NCBI RefSeq assembly: GCF_023822045.1
Contig: NZ_CP084712.1
Location: 1,426,001 to 1,490,000, forward strand
DNA from: Sphingopyxis sp. USTB-05
Lineage (GTDB): Bacteria > Pseudomonadota > Alphaproteobacteria > Sphingomonadales > Sphingomonadaceae
Length of the DNA: 64,000 nucleotides
Reading direction: 5' to 3'
Shown here: positions 36,356-46,988 of the stretch, piece after piece
How positions within the stretch are numbered: the stretch's first letter is position 1
Layout: every line of letters begins with the position of its first letter
Made by a program: the position numbers and the translations under genes
Notes under the pieces: model-generated
The model's database searches: none
The model's input: the letters and a program-made list of their open reading frames with translations, nothing else
Told to the model about the DNA's origin: nothing

Positions 36356-37012
36356 TCAGGCGTCCGTGGATTCCCAGAAGGCGGTGCGATAGTGCAGCGC
36401 GTTCGAAAATCGCTCGGGCTGGGGATGCGTGTCGCCGGTGGGGCGCAGCCATCCCGCCTCATTCAGCACGGCTTCTCCGATCGGATTGACATAGGCTATG
36501 CGCAGCGGTCGCCGAATGCCCGCAACTCGGCGGTCTTTTCGCGCTTTTTCTATCACTTCGCCCAATATCTCGGGGCCGAACGGATGGAAAAGATAGAGCA
36601 GGCTTGTATCGCCGAGGTCGTGATCGAGCGCGTTGCGTGCATGGAAGCGGATATTGCGACTCTTCAATCGGCTGCGCGCCAGGTTGGCGTTGGCCGTTTC
36701 GATCAATGACGGGATAAGATCCACGCCTTCCACCCGCGCGGCGCCGCGGTGACTGGCCGCGAATGCCACACGGCCGAGTCCGCACCCCAGATCGGTCACG
36801 ACATCGTCAGGGCCTAGTCCGGCCCGATCGAGAACGGCGAATACGTCGCGGTAGGACGACGGAATATAATGCATATACCATTCGCGATCGCCGGGCGCGC
36901 CGCTGCCTGGATGGTGGCCGAAGGTGCGCACACCGAGATAGCGATCCCAAAGCTCGTCGACGGGCTGGCGAACGCGCGCCGTCAGATTGCGGTTGCGCAG
37001 ACTAGTCAGCAA
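36356..37012 (-). CDS. class I SAM-dependent methyltransferase
   Basis: The 218-aa protein has motif I DLGCGLGRVAFAA (about residues 72-84), the acidic VEGVDLIPSLI after strand 2 and a Rossmann-like core; the C-terminal part is variable. Substrate unknown. The assigned start is TTG 37012, which overlaps the VirK-like gene by 11 bp; an in-frame ATG about 47 codons later lies before motif I and is an alternative. The tight overlap suggests function with the VirK-like protein. Confidence 0.75.
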   Translation of the reverse strand: MLTSLRNRNLTARVRQPVDELWDRYLGVRTFGHHPGSGAPGDREWYMHYIPSSYRDVFAVLDRAGLGPDDVVTDLGCGLGRVAFAASHRGAARVEGVDLIPSLIETANANLARSRLKSRNIRFHARNALDHDLGDTSLLYLFHPFGPEILGEVIEKARKDRRVAGIRRPLRIAYVNPIGEAVLNEAGWLRPTGDTHPQPERFSNALHYRTAFWESTDA

Positions 37013-38024
37013 GGTCCTGCCCCTTCGCGTGGGAAGCAGCTATGCCGCCGTCCCGCCGTGCGCCAAGTGTCATGGCGATATGTTCCGACGCGGCAGCGAG
37101 CATCGCATAGCGGCGCTCATATTGCCGGCGTTTACGTTGCGGGATGTCGGCCGCGTCGCGACGCTTGGCCCGGAGCGGCAGTTCGAACGTCGATTCGTCC
37201 AATCGCCATGCCCCACGCTCAATCCATATCGTGTCATAGTTCGCGTGCACCTTGTGCCGCGCCACCGTGAAAAACGCATCCCGCCGCTGCTGATGTTCGC
37301 TGGAAACAAGAAAGATCCGTTCCACACCGATATGCTGGCAAACGAGTTGAAAGGTTTCGATAAGCAGGTCGCGGGGGCGCATGCCAAAGGCCGTGCGCGT
37401 CAATTCGCGATAAATGTCCTTCACATCCGGCAGGTCGACATCGTTCCGTCCCTGCACGGCACCCACATGCGCGATCAGGTTGCCCTGTTCGAAGCGCAAT
37501 GCGAATGCGAGGGAGAATATCCGGGTATCGTCCAGAAACAGATTGAAGACGAGAGGCCCCTCGTCTTGAAACCAAATCGCGTCGTCCAGGACGAGGCGCA
37601 AATCGGGATGTGCGGCAAGAAGTTTGCAGAACTCGACCTCGCGCTCGACAAGCGGGTCGAACACCCAGTCCAGTTCCTCCATCGTCCTGTAATGGGCATG
37701 GAGCTTGTTGAGGCGCGTGCGGACGTCCCAGTTGGTCGACTGATAGGGGGCGACCAGTACATTGAGAACGTCCGGGCGTTCCGTGACCAGTCGTTCAAAC
37801 AATGGCGTGCGCCGGTCGCCGAGGAACCGTTCCAGAAGATCCTGATGCTTCCAGCCAAGGTACAGAAAGCGGGCGCGCTTGATGAAAGCGCCCGGGGAAT
37901 GTCCGCTGGCGATTTCTGCTGAGTGACGCCATAGCCAGGCAACATGGTGGGACCGGGCGGGCGTTTGGTCCCGCGCCAGCCTGCGCTTTATCATCACATT
38001 TTGTACGAAAGCTGGAAAGCCCAT
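37002..38024 (-). CDS. VirK/YbjX (DUF535) family protein
   Basis: The 340-aa product matches the DUF535 pattern: WKHQDLLERFLGDRRTPLFE, HYRTMEELD, LVFNLFLDDTRIFSLAF, IAHVGAVQGRN and LTRTAFGMRPRDLLIETF. Family members (VirK, YbjX) are linked in enterics to virulence and envelope stress, but the biochemistry is unclear. ATG 38024 is the chosen start; TTG 38057 would add 11 residues without a Shine-Dalgarno. It lies beside two methyltransferase genes at the edge of the EPS/NRPS-PKS block. Confidence 0.82.
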   Translation of the reverse strand: MGFPAFVQNVMIKRRLARDQTPARSHHVAWLWRHSAEIASGHSPGAFIKRARFLYLGWKHQDLLERFLGDRRTPLFERLVTERPDVLNVLVAPYQSTNWDVRTRLNKLHAHYRTMEELDWVFDPLVEREVEFCKLLAAHPDLRLVLDDAIWFQDEGPLVFNLFLDDTRIFSLAFALRFEQGNLIAHVGAVQGRNDVDLPDVKDIYRELTRTAFGMRPRDLLIETFQLVCQHIGVERIFLVSSEHQQRRDAFFTVARHKVHANYDTIWIERGAWRLDESTFELPLRAKRRDAADIPQRKRRQYERRYAMLAAASEHIAMTLGARRDGGIAASHAKGQDLAD

Positions 38025-38407
38025 GCTTCGCTCAAGCCCCTGATCCCGGGAAGGCAAATGGCGTTGCGGAGTGCTAACGCGCCCGCCCGGCTATTCTTCC
38101 CACGAAAAAGGTGACACAAGCCGGCGGGCTCCGATATCCCGAAAAAACCAAAGGGAATTGCAGGAACTCCACGAGGATTCGTCTCATTCTGACGACCGAA
38201 AAACGGGCCGCACAAGGATAGACCTCCCGCGACGGTATCGACCGAAAGAAATCCCGCCAAATATCGGGTAATTTGCACAATCAAAAATAGGCAGTTCAAA
38301 GTGCCAATGGACCGCGGAACGCCCAGGATATATGGCTGTTCAGAATGCGGCACCCGATCGTCAATCGCTGCTGATGTCCCCGGATGTCGGCGGAGCGAGG
38401 GATTAAC
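38025..38407. other. 383-bp divergent intergenic region
   Basis: It separates the minus-strand VirK-like gene and the plus-strand methyltransferase gene, so it should carry promoters in both directions. No additional coding region, RNA gene or clear repeat was found. The GC content falls in the middle (around 38240-38300). Confidence 0.4.
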
Positions 38408-39055
38408 ATGCTTCGATACGCTCGTATAAAGCTGTTCTATTTCCTGAAAGGGCTTGTCGCTCCTCATGCCCGGCGCGGTCGGATGCAAGATTTCGAACGA
38501 TTGCTGCAGCCATCGTCAGGAACCCGCATCATCGACCTGGGAGGGACACCGCACATTTGGGAATTCGTCGACACCCCGATGGACATCACGATTGTGAATT
38601 TGCCTGACTCGAATATGCGCGAAGAGACGGACAGCCATCATAATTTTACCTTCATCGAAGGAAGCGCGACCAATCTTCCCGATTTCGCGGACAATCACTT
38701 TGATATCGCATTCAGCAACAGCGTTATCGAGCACGTCGGCGGACCGGAAAATGAGAGGCTTTTCGCGCAGGAAGTACGCCGATTGGCGCCATCATATTGG
38801 GTGCAGACGCCATCCATATGGTTTCCGTTGGAAGCCCATACGGGAATTCCGTTCTGGTGGTGGATTCCAAAGCGCGTAAAAGATATGCTGCATAGGAGAT
38901 GGGAAAAAATACTTCCCGACTGGAATCTCATGATTTTGGGGACTGTGGTAATCAAGAAAACAGATCTGAATTCATATTTCCCTGACGGAACATTGAAAAC
39001 GGAAACGATGCTGGGCCTGCCGAAGAGCTATTATACCTATCGCGTGCAGCGGTAA
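38408..39055 (+). CDS. class I SAM-dependent methyltransferase
   Basis: The 215-aa protein shows a methyltransferase core: IIDLGGTPHIWEF (motif I), ITIVNLPD at strand 2, FIEGSATNLPDFADNHFDIAFSNSV-type strand 4 and a following VIEHVGG. These features resemble methyltransferases found near glycan genes. GAGGGA lies upstream of ATG 38408. Codon use looks less GC-biased than its neighbours, and the flanks are AT-richer, so horizontal origin is possible. The substrate is unknown. Confidence 0.8.
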   Translation: MLRYARIKLFYFLKGLVAPHARRGRMQDFERLLQPSSGTRIIDLGGTPHIWEFVDTPMDITIVNLPDSNMREETDSHHNFTFIEGSATNLPDFADNHFDIAFSNSVIEHVGGPENERLFAQEVRRLAPSYWVQTPSIWFPLEAHTGIPFWWWIPKRVKDMLHRRWEKILPDWNLMILGTVVIKKTDLNSYFPDGTLKTETMLGLPKSYYTYRVQR

Positions 39056-39241
39056 TCGCAAAAATTCGACATGAACTTAAAGGGGCGCGCGCGTTCTTCA
39101 GCGTCCATTTCAAAGCAGGTCCAATCGGACATTCTCGAGGCGCCAAACTACAGCCGAAAGAGTTTGCCTGCCCCTAAGTTGGAAACCTGGATGAGAGCCC
39201 ACGCTGACGGGAAGGATTGCCATTCAATATCGAGGGGAAAA

Positions 39242-39317
<76 letters not shown>

Positions 39318-39396
39318 ACTGCCATTTTCAGGCGCGCTTTGCAGTGAAGAGAAGCCCTCTTTGCTGCGAAGCGAGCGGCCCGCTATCATGGCTCTT

Positions 39397-39426
39397 GGGG
39401 GATGGCAATGCCCCCGATGCTTTTTT
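39397..39426 (+). terminator. candidate intrinsic terminator near rodA end
   Basis: GGGGG (39397-39401) and CCCCC (39411-39415) flank a 9-nt loop; a run of six T follows at 39421. The T-run sits on the plus strand, so it would stop plus-strand transcripts before they read into rodA's antisense. Confidence 0.35.
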
Positions 39427-39440
39427 CCCAAGTTTTTTTC

Positions 39441-40547
39441 TCAATGAAATCGGCGCGTGCCCGTTTTGCTGTCGTTTTCGATCGCGAGCATGATTCCGAC
39501 GCAGGTCATGATCGTCAGCATCGACGAGCCGCCATAGGAGAAGAGCGGCAACGGGATGCCGACGACAGGGGCCAAACCCATCACCATCATCAGGTTAATC
39601 GCGATGTAGAAGAAGATCGTCATCGTGAGACCCGCGGCGGTGAGCTGGCCGAAGCGCGTGCGCGCTTTGAGTGCCACGCGGGTCGACCAGCGCAATAGCA
39701 GGAAGAATCCGAACAGCAGTGCAAGCCCACCGATCAGGCCCCATTCCTCGGCCATCGTGGCGAAGATAAAGTCGGTGTGGCCCTCGGGGAGGTAATCGAG
39801 ATGGCTTTGCGATCCGTTGAGGAAGCCCTTGCCGCCGATCCCGCCCGAGCCGATCGCGATCTTCGATTGGCTGATGTGATAGCCGGCACCGAGCGGATCG
39901 CTTTCGGGGTCTAGGAAGATCAGCACGCGCTTTTGCTGATAGTCGTGCAGGAATGAAAAGAGGACCGGTAGCGCCGCGAGACCCGCGACCGCCGTGCTGC
40001 CGAACCACCAGAACGGCAGGCCGGAGCAGAACATCACGACGACGCCGCCGATGCAAATGGCAAGTGCGGTGCCAAGGTCGGGTTGCAGCATGACAAGCGC
40101 GGCGGGGAGGCCAATCATAACCAGCGCTGGCCATAGAGCTGTAAAGGTCCGCGTCTCGCCGGGCGGAAGCTGCGTATAGAAACGCGCAAGCGCGATGACG
40201 ATCGCGACCTTCATCAGTTCGGAGGGCTGGAGGTTCATGAAGCCGAGGTTGAGCCATCGCTGGCTGCCCCCGCCGACGAAGCCCAACAATTCCACCGCGA
40301 TCAGCAGTACGAGCACGCCGATATAGGCGATGTAGGCGAAATCCTCGAAGATGCGGATCGGGAAGCGCCCGATCACCAGTGCCACGCTGAGGAAGACGAG
40401 AAAACGCACGCCCTGATTGAGCGCCCACGGCGTCCAGCTACCGCCCGCGGCCGAATAAAGCACGAGCAGCCCGAAACCGGTTATGCCGGCAAGGATGCCG
40501 ATCAGTTTCCACGGGATGCGCTGGATGGCGGGTGGGACGGGGATCAT
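39441..40547 (-). CDS. rodA: RodA, SEDS-family peptidoglycan glycosyltransferase
   Basis: The 368-aa membrane protein has about 10 helices and the SEDS signatures SQRWLNLGFMNLQPSELMK, MLQPDLGTA and the C-terminal SYGGSSML. RodA polymerises glycan strands from lipid II during elongation with PBP2. ATG 40547 overlaps the mrdA stop by 4 bp; the frame is open upstream but only inside mrdA. It is the last gene of the mreBCD-mrdA-rodA block. Confidence 0.96.
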   Translation of the reverse strand: MIPVPPAIQRIPWKLIGILAGITGFGLLVLYSAAGGSWTPWALNQGVRFLVFLSVALVIGRFPIRIFEDFAYIAYIGVLVLLIAVELLGFVGGGSQRWLNLGFMNLQPSELMKVAIVIALARFYTQLPPGETRTFTALWPALVMIGLPAALVMLQPDLGTALAICIGGVVVMFCSGLPFWWFGSTAVAGLAALPVLFSFLHDYQQKRVLIFLDPESDPLGAGYHISQSKIAIGSGGIGGKGFLNGSQSHLDYLPEGHTDFIFATMAEEWGLIGGLALLFGFFLLLRWSTRVALKARTRFGQLTAAGLTMTIFFYIAINLMMVMGLAPVVGIPLPLFSYGGSSMLTIMTCVGIMLAIENDSKTGTRRFH

Positions 40548-42451
40548 TGCGCGAGCTCCGGATCGGGCTTCGACGCGCCCGCCTTCCACGCCGCATAATC
40601 GCGGTCCATGCGTTCCTTGATCGTGCCGCCCCAGCCGGCCTCGAAGGTTTCGAGCGCCTCCATCGCCTTTTCGCGGTCGAAGAGGAAAGTCATGAAATCC
40701 TTGGCCACGGGCGCCGCGGCGCGCGATCCGCCCATGCCATGCTCGATCACAACGGCGGTCGCATAGCGCGGATTGTCGACCGGCGCGAAACCGATGAACA
40801 GGCCGTGGTCGCGGAATTTCCATGTTCCGGCCTTGCCGTTGCCGGTGTTAAGTCCGCGTACCTGTGCGGTGCCCGTCTTGCCCGCCATCGCGATGCCGTC
40901 GAGCGGCAATTTGCTGCGCCCCGCCGTGCCGCCCGGCCCGTTGACGACGAGGTCCATACCATGGCGCGCGGTCGCGAGCGCCTCGGCGGAAAAGGGAAGG
41001 GCCTCATTCTTGAAGTGCCGATTGACGAGGCGTGGATAGAGGCGGCGGCCCGATGCGATGCGCGCCGCCATCACGGCGAGCTGAAGCGGGTTCACGCTGA
41101 CATAGCCCTGGCCGATGACTGCGTTCAGCGAGTCCGACGCCGACCATGGCTGGTCGTATTTCTTCATCTTCCACGCGCTGTCGGGAATGGTGCCGAAACG
41201 CTGGTTGCTGCCTGCGAGCTGGAACTCTTCGCCAAGCCCCATCAGCTTTGCGGTGGGAGCGATGGCATCATAGCCGAGCCGGTGCGCGACCCAATAGAAA
41301 TAGCTGTTGCAGCTTTTCATGATCGCGGTCGCCATGTCGACGCTGCCATGCCTGCCGAGGCAGCGGAAGAAACGGCTGCCGAGCCGGTAGCCGCCGATGC
41401 AGGTGTGGCGTTCGCTCGGGTCGATGCCATGTTCGATCGCGGCGATCGCGGCCATCGGTTTCAGCGTCGATCCGGGCGGATAGAGGCCGCGCGTCGCCTT
41501 GTTGATCAGCGGCTGGTGATCGTCGGCGCGCAACCAGGCATATTCGCTGCTGCTGATCCCGTCCGAAAAACTGTTCGGATCAAAGCTTGGCATCGAGACG
41601 AAGGACAGGATGTCGCCATTGTGGCAGTCGATCACGACCGCCGCGCCGGACTCGCGCCCCATGCGCCGGGCGACAAACTCCTGCAGGTCGGCGTCGATCG
41701 TCAGGTGGACCGTCTTGCCCTGTACGTCGGCCTGCGTCGAAAGATCGCGGACGACCTTGCCGCGCGCCGTAACCTCGACCCGGCGGGCACCGGGTTGGCC
41801 TTTCAGCATATCCTGGAAATACTTCTCCAGCCCGTCCTTGCCGATCTTGTACCCCGGCGTGATGTAGAGCGGATCCTTGACCTTCTGATATTCCTCGGCG
41901 TTCGGGGCGCCGACATAGCCGATCAGATGGCCGACCGCCGCACCGGTCGGATAGTTGCGGGCAAAACCGCGCTGCGGCGCGATGCCGGGCAATTCGGGCA
42001 GGCGGACAAGGATCGAGCTATACTCGGCCTCGGTCATGTCTTCCTTGATCGCGACGGGCTGGAACCCCGACGCGGCCTTCAGGTCGCGGTTGATCCGTTC
42101 CATCGTGTCGCCGTCGAGCCGCAACAACGTCTGGAGCTGTCCGAGCACGATTTCTTTATTGTGCAGGCGATCGGGAATGATGTCGATGCGGAGGCTGACG
42201 CGGTTGTTTGCAAGCGCCTTGCCGTTACGGTCGACAATCCAGCCGCGACGCGGCGGAATAAGCGTCAGGTTTACACGATTGCTTTCCGATTCAAGGACAT
42301 AACGATCATTATCGACGACCGAAATATACGCCATGCGCGCGGCGAGCGCGACGCCGACCGCCGCCTGCGCGCCGCCGACGACCAGCGCGCGGCGAGTGAA
42401 GGTAAGGCCCCTCCAGGCTTCGGTAATCGGCGGACTCTTCTTCTTCGGCAT
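40544..42451 (-). CDS. mrdA: penicillin-binding protein 2 (elongation transpeptidase)
   Basis: The 635-aa protein has an N-terminal membrane helix (about residues 22-42), a PBP dimerisation domain with RRGWIVDRNGKALA, and a transpeptidase domain with the nucleophile motif GSTLKP, SCNS and KTGT. It cross-links peptidoglycan with RodA during cell elongation. The order mreB-mreC-mreD-mrdA-rodA is the usual one. It overlaps rodA by ATGA and starts 18 bp after mreD. Confidence 0.96.
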   Translation of the reverse strand: MPKKKSPPITEAWRGLTFTRRALVVGGAQAAVGVALAARMAYISVVDNDRYVLESESNRVNLTLIPPRRGWIVDRNGKALANNRVSLRIDIIPDRLHNKEIVLGQLQTLLRLDGDTMERINRDLKAASGFQPVAIKEDMTEAEYSSILVRLPELPGIAPQRGFARNYPTGAAVGHLIGYVGAPNAEEYQKVKDPLYITPGYKIGKDGLEKYFQDMLKGQPGARRVEVTARGKVVRDLSTQADVQGKTVHLTIDADLQEFVARRMGRESGAAVVIDCHNGDILSFVSMPSFDPNSFSDGISSSEYAWLRADDHQPLINKATRGLYPPGSTLKPMAAIAAIEHGIDPSERHTCIGGYRLGSRFFRCLGRHGSVDMATAIMKSCNSYFYWVAHRLGYDAIAPTAKLMGLGEEFQLAGSNQRFGTIPDSAWKMKKYDQPWSASDSLNAVIGQGYVSVNPLQLAVMAARIASGRRLYPRLVNRHFKNEALPFSAEALATARHGMDLVVNGPGGTAGRSKLPLDGIAMAGKTGTAQVRGLNTGNGKAGTWKFRDHGLFIGFAPVDNPRYATAVVIEHGMGGSRAAAPVAKDFMTFLFDREKAMEALETFEAGWGGTIKERMDRDYAAWKAGASKPDPELAQ

Positions 42452-42469
42452 TCGGGGGTTGGAACCAGT

Positions 42470-42991
42470 CTATCGGCGTTTCAGGCGGAAATTGTCAAAT
42501 TTGCCGGTCAGGCGCATGAACAGCGGCACGAGAAGCGCCGAGATGATGATCTGCGGCACCACCAGGCCAAGCACGCGGCCGGTCGCGGCATGCGGGTGGG
42601 TGATCAGTGCCGCAAGCGACTGGATGATCGCAACTGACGCCGCGGCAATCGCCCAGTCGTGAAAGAAGCCGCGCCAATAGATGCGCTGCGACGAATAGGC
42701 GATCGCAATGCTGGCGATCGTCCACAATCCCATCGCGGTGCCGATCGGTGCGCCGCTGAACAGATCGTCCCACAGGCCAAGCGGCAGGCCGATCCACACC
42801 GGCCACATTTCGGCGCGAAGCAATTGCCAGCACAGGAAGAACAGCAGGCCCAGCGGCGGCAGCACCGGCGAGTTGGCGATCAGCGGCAGCATCAGCGGCA
42901 ACGCCGAGGCGAACATCACGCTCGCAATCGGAACAAAGCGCATCCGCCACAGCGATGCGGGTTCGCCGAGGCGCGGCCCCTTCTGGTTCAT
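42470..42991 (-). CDS. mreD: rod-shape-determining protein MreD
   Basis: The 173-aa protein is a small polytopic membrane protein with about five helices and the MreD-like PVWIGLPLGLWDDLFSGAPIG segment. It connects MreC/MreB with PBP2-RodA. Its start overlaps the mreC stop by ATGA. The assignment rests as much on gene order as on sequence, since MreD is poorly conserved. Confidence 0.92.
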   Translation of the reverse strand: MNQKGPRLGEPASLWRMRFVPIASVMFASALPLMLPLIANSPVLPPLGLLFFLCWQLLRAEMWPVWIGLPLGLWDDLFSGAPIGTAMGLWTIASIAIAYSSQRIYWRGFFHDWAIAAASVAIIQSLAALITHPHAATGRVLGLVVPQIIISALLVPLFMRLTGKFDNFRLKRR

Positions 42992-43905
42992 GGCGCTTTG
43001 GTGGGGGCCGGGGCGGCGGCAGAAGGGGTCGCGGGGCCGGGCAGGCCCTGCGCTTCGATATTGTCCGGGGTGTAGGGGCGCAGCACCGACACGGCATCGA
43101 CCTTGCCCGGGTCGGCGAGCGGGCGCGCGAGCGCGCCGTCGTCCTGGCGCCGTACGACAATCGCGACCGGGATATTGGGCGGATAGAGCCCGCCGGTGCC
43201 GGAGGTGACAAGGATGTCACCCGGCTTGAACGGGTTGTTCGCGATGTTGAGCGTGCGGACGTCGAGATCGCCATTGCCGCGCCCGCTGGCAAGCGCGGGC
43301 AGGCCGTCGCGCGCGCGGCGTACAGGGACGATATTGTCGACGTCGGTAAGCAGCAGGACCTGCGACACCGACGGCCCGGCGCCAAGCACGCGGCCGATGA
43401 GGCCGTCGGCACCGCGTACCGGCTGGCCCGCAGCGACGCCGAGGTTGCGCCCGATGCTGAGCAGCGCGATGCGCTTGCTGCTCGTCGAGGTCGAGGTCAG
43501 CAGATAGCCGTTGGCGAGCGCGGTCTTATCCGTTTCCTGCAGCTTGAGGAGCGTCTTGAGCTGGCGATTCTCTTCCTGCAGCGAACTGGTCGCGACGAGT
43601 TCGCGGCGTGTGTCGGCAAGTTCCTTGCGCAGACGCCGGTTTTGCGTGCCCGCGCTGACATAGGCGCCGACGGTATCGTCGATGCCCGAGATCGACCCGA
43701 TGACCGAACGCGTTCCGCGCGCGATGGGCGCAGTGATTTCCTGGCTCGCCACGCGCAACTGCGCGAAGCCGACAGGGTCAACGACCGACAGGATCGCCAG
43801 CAACAAGCCCGCCACTGCCCCTGTCACCGCGATGACATAGGCAACGAACAGGCTGTACTGGGCCTTTCGGGATTGCCCCGGACGCCGATGTGCCGGGCGG
43901 ACCAT
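42988..43905 (-). CDS. mreC: rod-shape-determining protein MreC
   Basis: The 305-aa protein has an N-terminal membrane helix (about residues 18-40), a coiled coil (about 85-115) and a periplasmic beta domain with GYLLTSTSTSSKRIALLSIGRN-type and GLIGRVLGAGPSVSQVLLLTD-type strands and a GDILVTSGTGGLYPPNIPVA block. It scaffolds PBP2 and RodA. A Pro/Ala-rich tail ends the protein. Confidence 0.94.
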   Translation of the reverse strand: MVRPAHRRPGQSRKAQYSLFVAYVIAVTGAVAGLLLAILSVVDPVGFAQLRVASQEITAPIARGTRSVIGSISGIDDTVGAYVSAGTQNRRLRKELADTRRELVATSSLQEENRQLKTLLKLQETDKTALANGYLLTSTSTSSKRIALLSIGRNLGVAAGQPVRGADGLIGRVLGAGPSVSQVLLLTDVDNIVPVRRARDGLPALASGRGNGDLDVRTLNIANNPFKPGDILVTSGTGGLYPPNIPVAIVVRRQDDGALARPLADPGKVDAVSVLRPYTPDNIEAQGLPGPATPSAAAPAPTKAP

Positions 43906-43922
43906 GGTTCAGCGCCGGAGTA

Positions 43923-44984
<1,062 letters not shown>

Positions 44985-45160
44985 TCATCGAAGCCGCGCC
45001 CTTGATGGACGCGCCCTGTCGTGATTTACCGGCGCGCCCGGCCGGCGACAGCTACAATCAGGGGGAGATTCCGGCTCTTCCTTTTGGGGTGGCTGGACAA
45101 AATGATCAGGGCTGTGCGGATGGGTCGCGATTTGCGTTCGACTGCGCTAGGAGAGCGGCC

Positions 45161-46987
45161 ATGTCAATACGTCGCCTGCCGGAAACGCTAGTAAATCGGA
45201 TCGCAGCCGGTGAAGTGGTCGAAAGACCTGCCGCGGCGCTCAAAGAACTGGTTGAAAATGCCATCGACGCCGGTTCGACTCGCATTTCGGTGCGAATCGC
45301 CGAGGGCGGAGTATTGCGGCTGGAAGTCGAGGATGACGGCTGCGGTATGACCGCCGCCGATATGGCGCTCGCACTCGAACGCCACGCGACGTCGAAGCTG
45401 CCCGATGACGCGATCGAGGATGTCACGACCCTCGGCTTTCGTGGAGAGGCGCTGCCGTCGATCGCCAGCGTCGCGCGGCTGACGCTCGAAAGCCGGGTGA
45501 CCGGCGCCGACGGCTGGAAGCGTGTGGTCGACAATGGCGCGGTCGTGGCCGAGGGACCAGCCGCGCTTGCGAAGGGCACGCGTGTGATGGTCGAGGACTT
45601 GTTCGCGCGCGTTCCGGCGCGCCGCAAATTTCTGCGCAGCGGGCGCAGCGAATATGCCGCATGCCTAGACGTGGTAAAGCGGCTTGCGATGGCGCGGCCC
45701 GATATCGGTTTTACGGTCGAGCATGACGGGCGCCGCGTGCTCGACGTGCAAGGCGGGCAGGATCAGCTTTCGCGCGTCGCGGCGTTGACCCAGCGCGATC
45801 TGGCCGCGAACAGCATCGGCGTCGATATCGACCGCGGCGAGGTACATCTGGGCGGCGTGATCAGCCTGCCGACCTACAATCGGGGCATCGCCGACCATCA
45901 ATATCTGTTCGTTAACGGCCGCCCGGTGAAGGATCGGCTGCTCGTCGGTGCGCTTCGCGGTGCCTATGCCGACTTGCTCGCGCGCGATCGCCATCCGGTG
46001 GTTGCGCTGTTCCTCGACGTGCCGACGAGCGAGGTCGATGTGAACGTCCATCCGGCCAAGACCGAGGTGCGCTTTCGCGATCCGCAATTGATCCGCGGCA
46101 TGATCGTCGGCGGCCTCCGCCGCGCGCTCGACGAACATGGTTTTCGTAGCGTCCAGCGCCCGGCGGAAGCTGCGCTTGCCGCTTGGCAGCAGGAACCAGT
46201 CGCGCCGCAGCCGACGGCGCCATCGCTGTTTGCTGTTCCGCCTGCGTATAGCCATTCTCCGGCGGCACATTCCTTCGGAGACGCGGGCGCCGGCGCGTCG
46301 ACAACGGCTTTGCTGCACGATCGCATCATCGATTTTGCGGCTCCGCGCGATGCCCTGCCGATGGGCCGCGCCGAACCGGCGACCTCTCCCGTCCCGCAGG
46401 CCGAGGCGCATCCGCTAGGCATCGCGCGCGGGCAGATCGCGAAAACCTATATCGTAGCCGAGGCCGAGGACGGCCTCGTCATCGTCGACCAGCACGCCGC
46501 GCACGAGCGGCTGGTACTCGAACAGTTGCGCCACGGAATGAGCGGGCAGGCGGTGCCTTCGCAGGGCCTGCTGCTTCCCGAAGTCGTCGAACTCGATGAG
46601 CCCGCGTGCGACCGGCTCGAAGCCGCCGCGCCACAGCTTGCGGCGCTCGGCGTCGAACTCGAACGCTTCGGCCCCGCCGCAGTCATGGTCCGCGCGACGC
46701 CTGCGATGCTGGGCGCGATCAACTGTCAGAAACTGGTCACCGACATCGCCGACGATCTGGCGGGCTATGACGCGGCATTGGGTTTGAGTGAGAAACTCGA
46801 ACTCGTCGCGGCAACGATGGCGTGCCACGGCTCGGTCCGCGCGGGCCGGACGCTCAGCGTCGCCGAAATGAACGCGCTGCTTCGCACGATGGAAGTGACA
46901 CCGCATTCGGGGCAGTGCAATCACGGGCGGCCGACTTGGGTGAAGCTGGCGATGGACGATGTCGAAAAATTGTTCGGGAGGAAATAG
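45161..46987 (+). CDS. mutL: DNA mismatch repair protein MutL (endonuclease-type)
   Basis: The 608-aa protein has a GHKL ATPase N terminus (LKELVENAIDAGST, VEDDGCGM, LGFRGEAL) and a C-terminal dimerisation domain near residue 442. That domain carries DQHAAHERLVLE, the metal-binding motif of MutL endonucleases, and CNHGRPT near the C terminus. This type nicks DNA itself, as expected in species without MutH. ATG 45161 has AGGAG 8 nt upstream. It is followed after 1 bp by a secreted protein gene. Confidence 0.96.
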   Translation: MSIRRLPETLVNRIAAGEVVERPAAALKELVENAIDAGSTRISVRIAEGGVLRLEVEDDGCGMTAADMALALERHATSKLPDDAIEDVTTLGFRGEALPSIASVARLTLESRVTGADGWKRVVDNGAVVAEGPAALAKGTRVMVEDLFARVPARRKFLRSGRSEYAACLDVVKRLAMARPDIGFTVEHDGRRVLDVQGGQDQLSRVAALTQRDLAANSIGVDIDRGEVHLGGVISLPTYNRGIADHQYLFVNGRPVKDRLLVGALRGAYADLLARDRHPVVALFLDVPTSEVDVNVHPAKTEVRFRDPQLIRGMIVGGLRRALDEHGFRSVQRPAEAALAAWQQEPVAPQPTAPSLFAVPPAYSHSPAAHSFGDAGAGASTTALLHDRIIDFAAPRDALPMGRAEPATSPVPQAEAHPLGIARGQIAKTYIVAEAEDGLVIVDQHAAHERLVLEQLRHGMSGQAVPSQGLLLPEVVELDEPACDRLEAAAPQLAALGVELERFGPAAVMVRATPAMLGAINCQKLVTDIADDLAGYDAALGLSEKLELVAATMACHGSVRAGRTLSVAEMNALLRTMEVTPHSGQCNHGRPTWVKLAMDDVEKLFGRK

Positions 46988-46988
46988 G

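Noticed and set aside
40532-42637. A 701-codon plus-strand open frame opposite mrdA
   Set aside because: Antisense to PBP2, whose GSTLKP, SCNS and KTGT motifs are clear.
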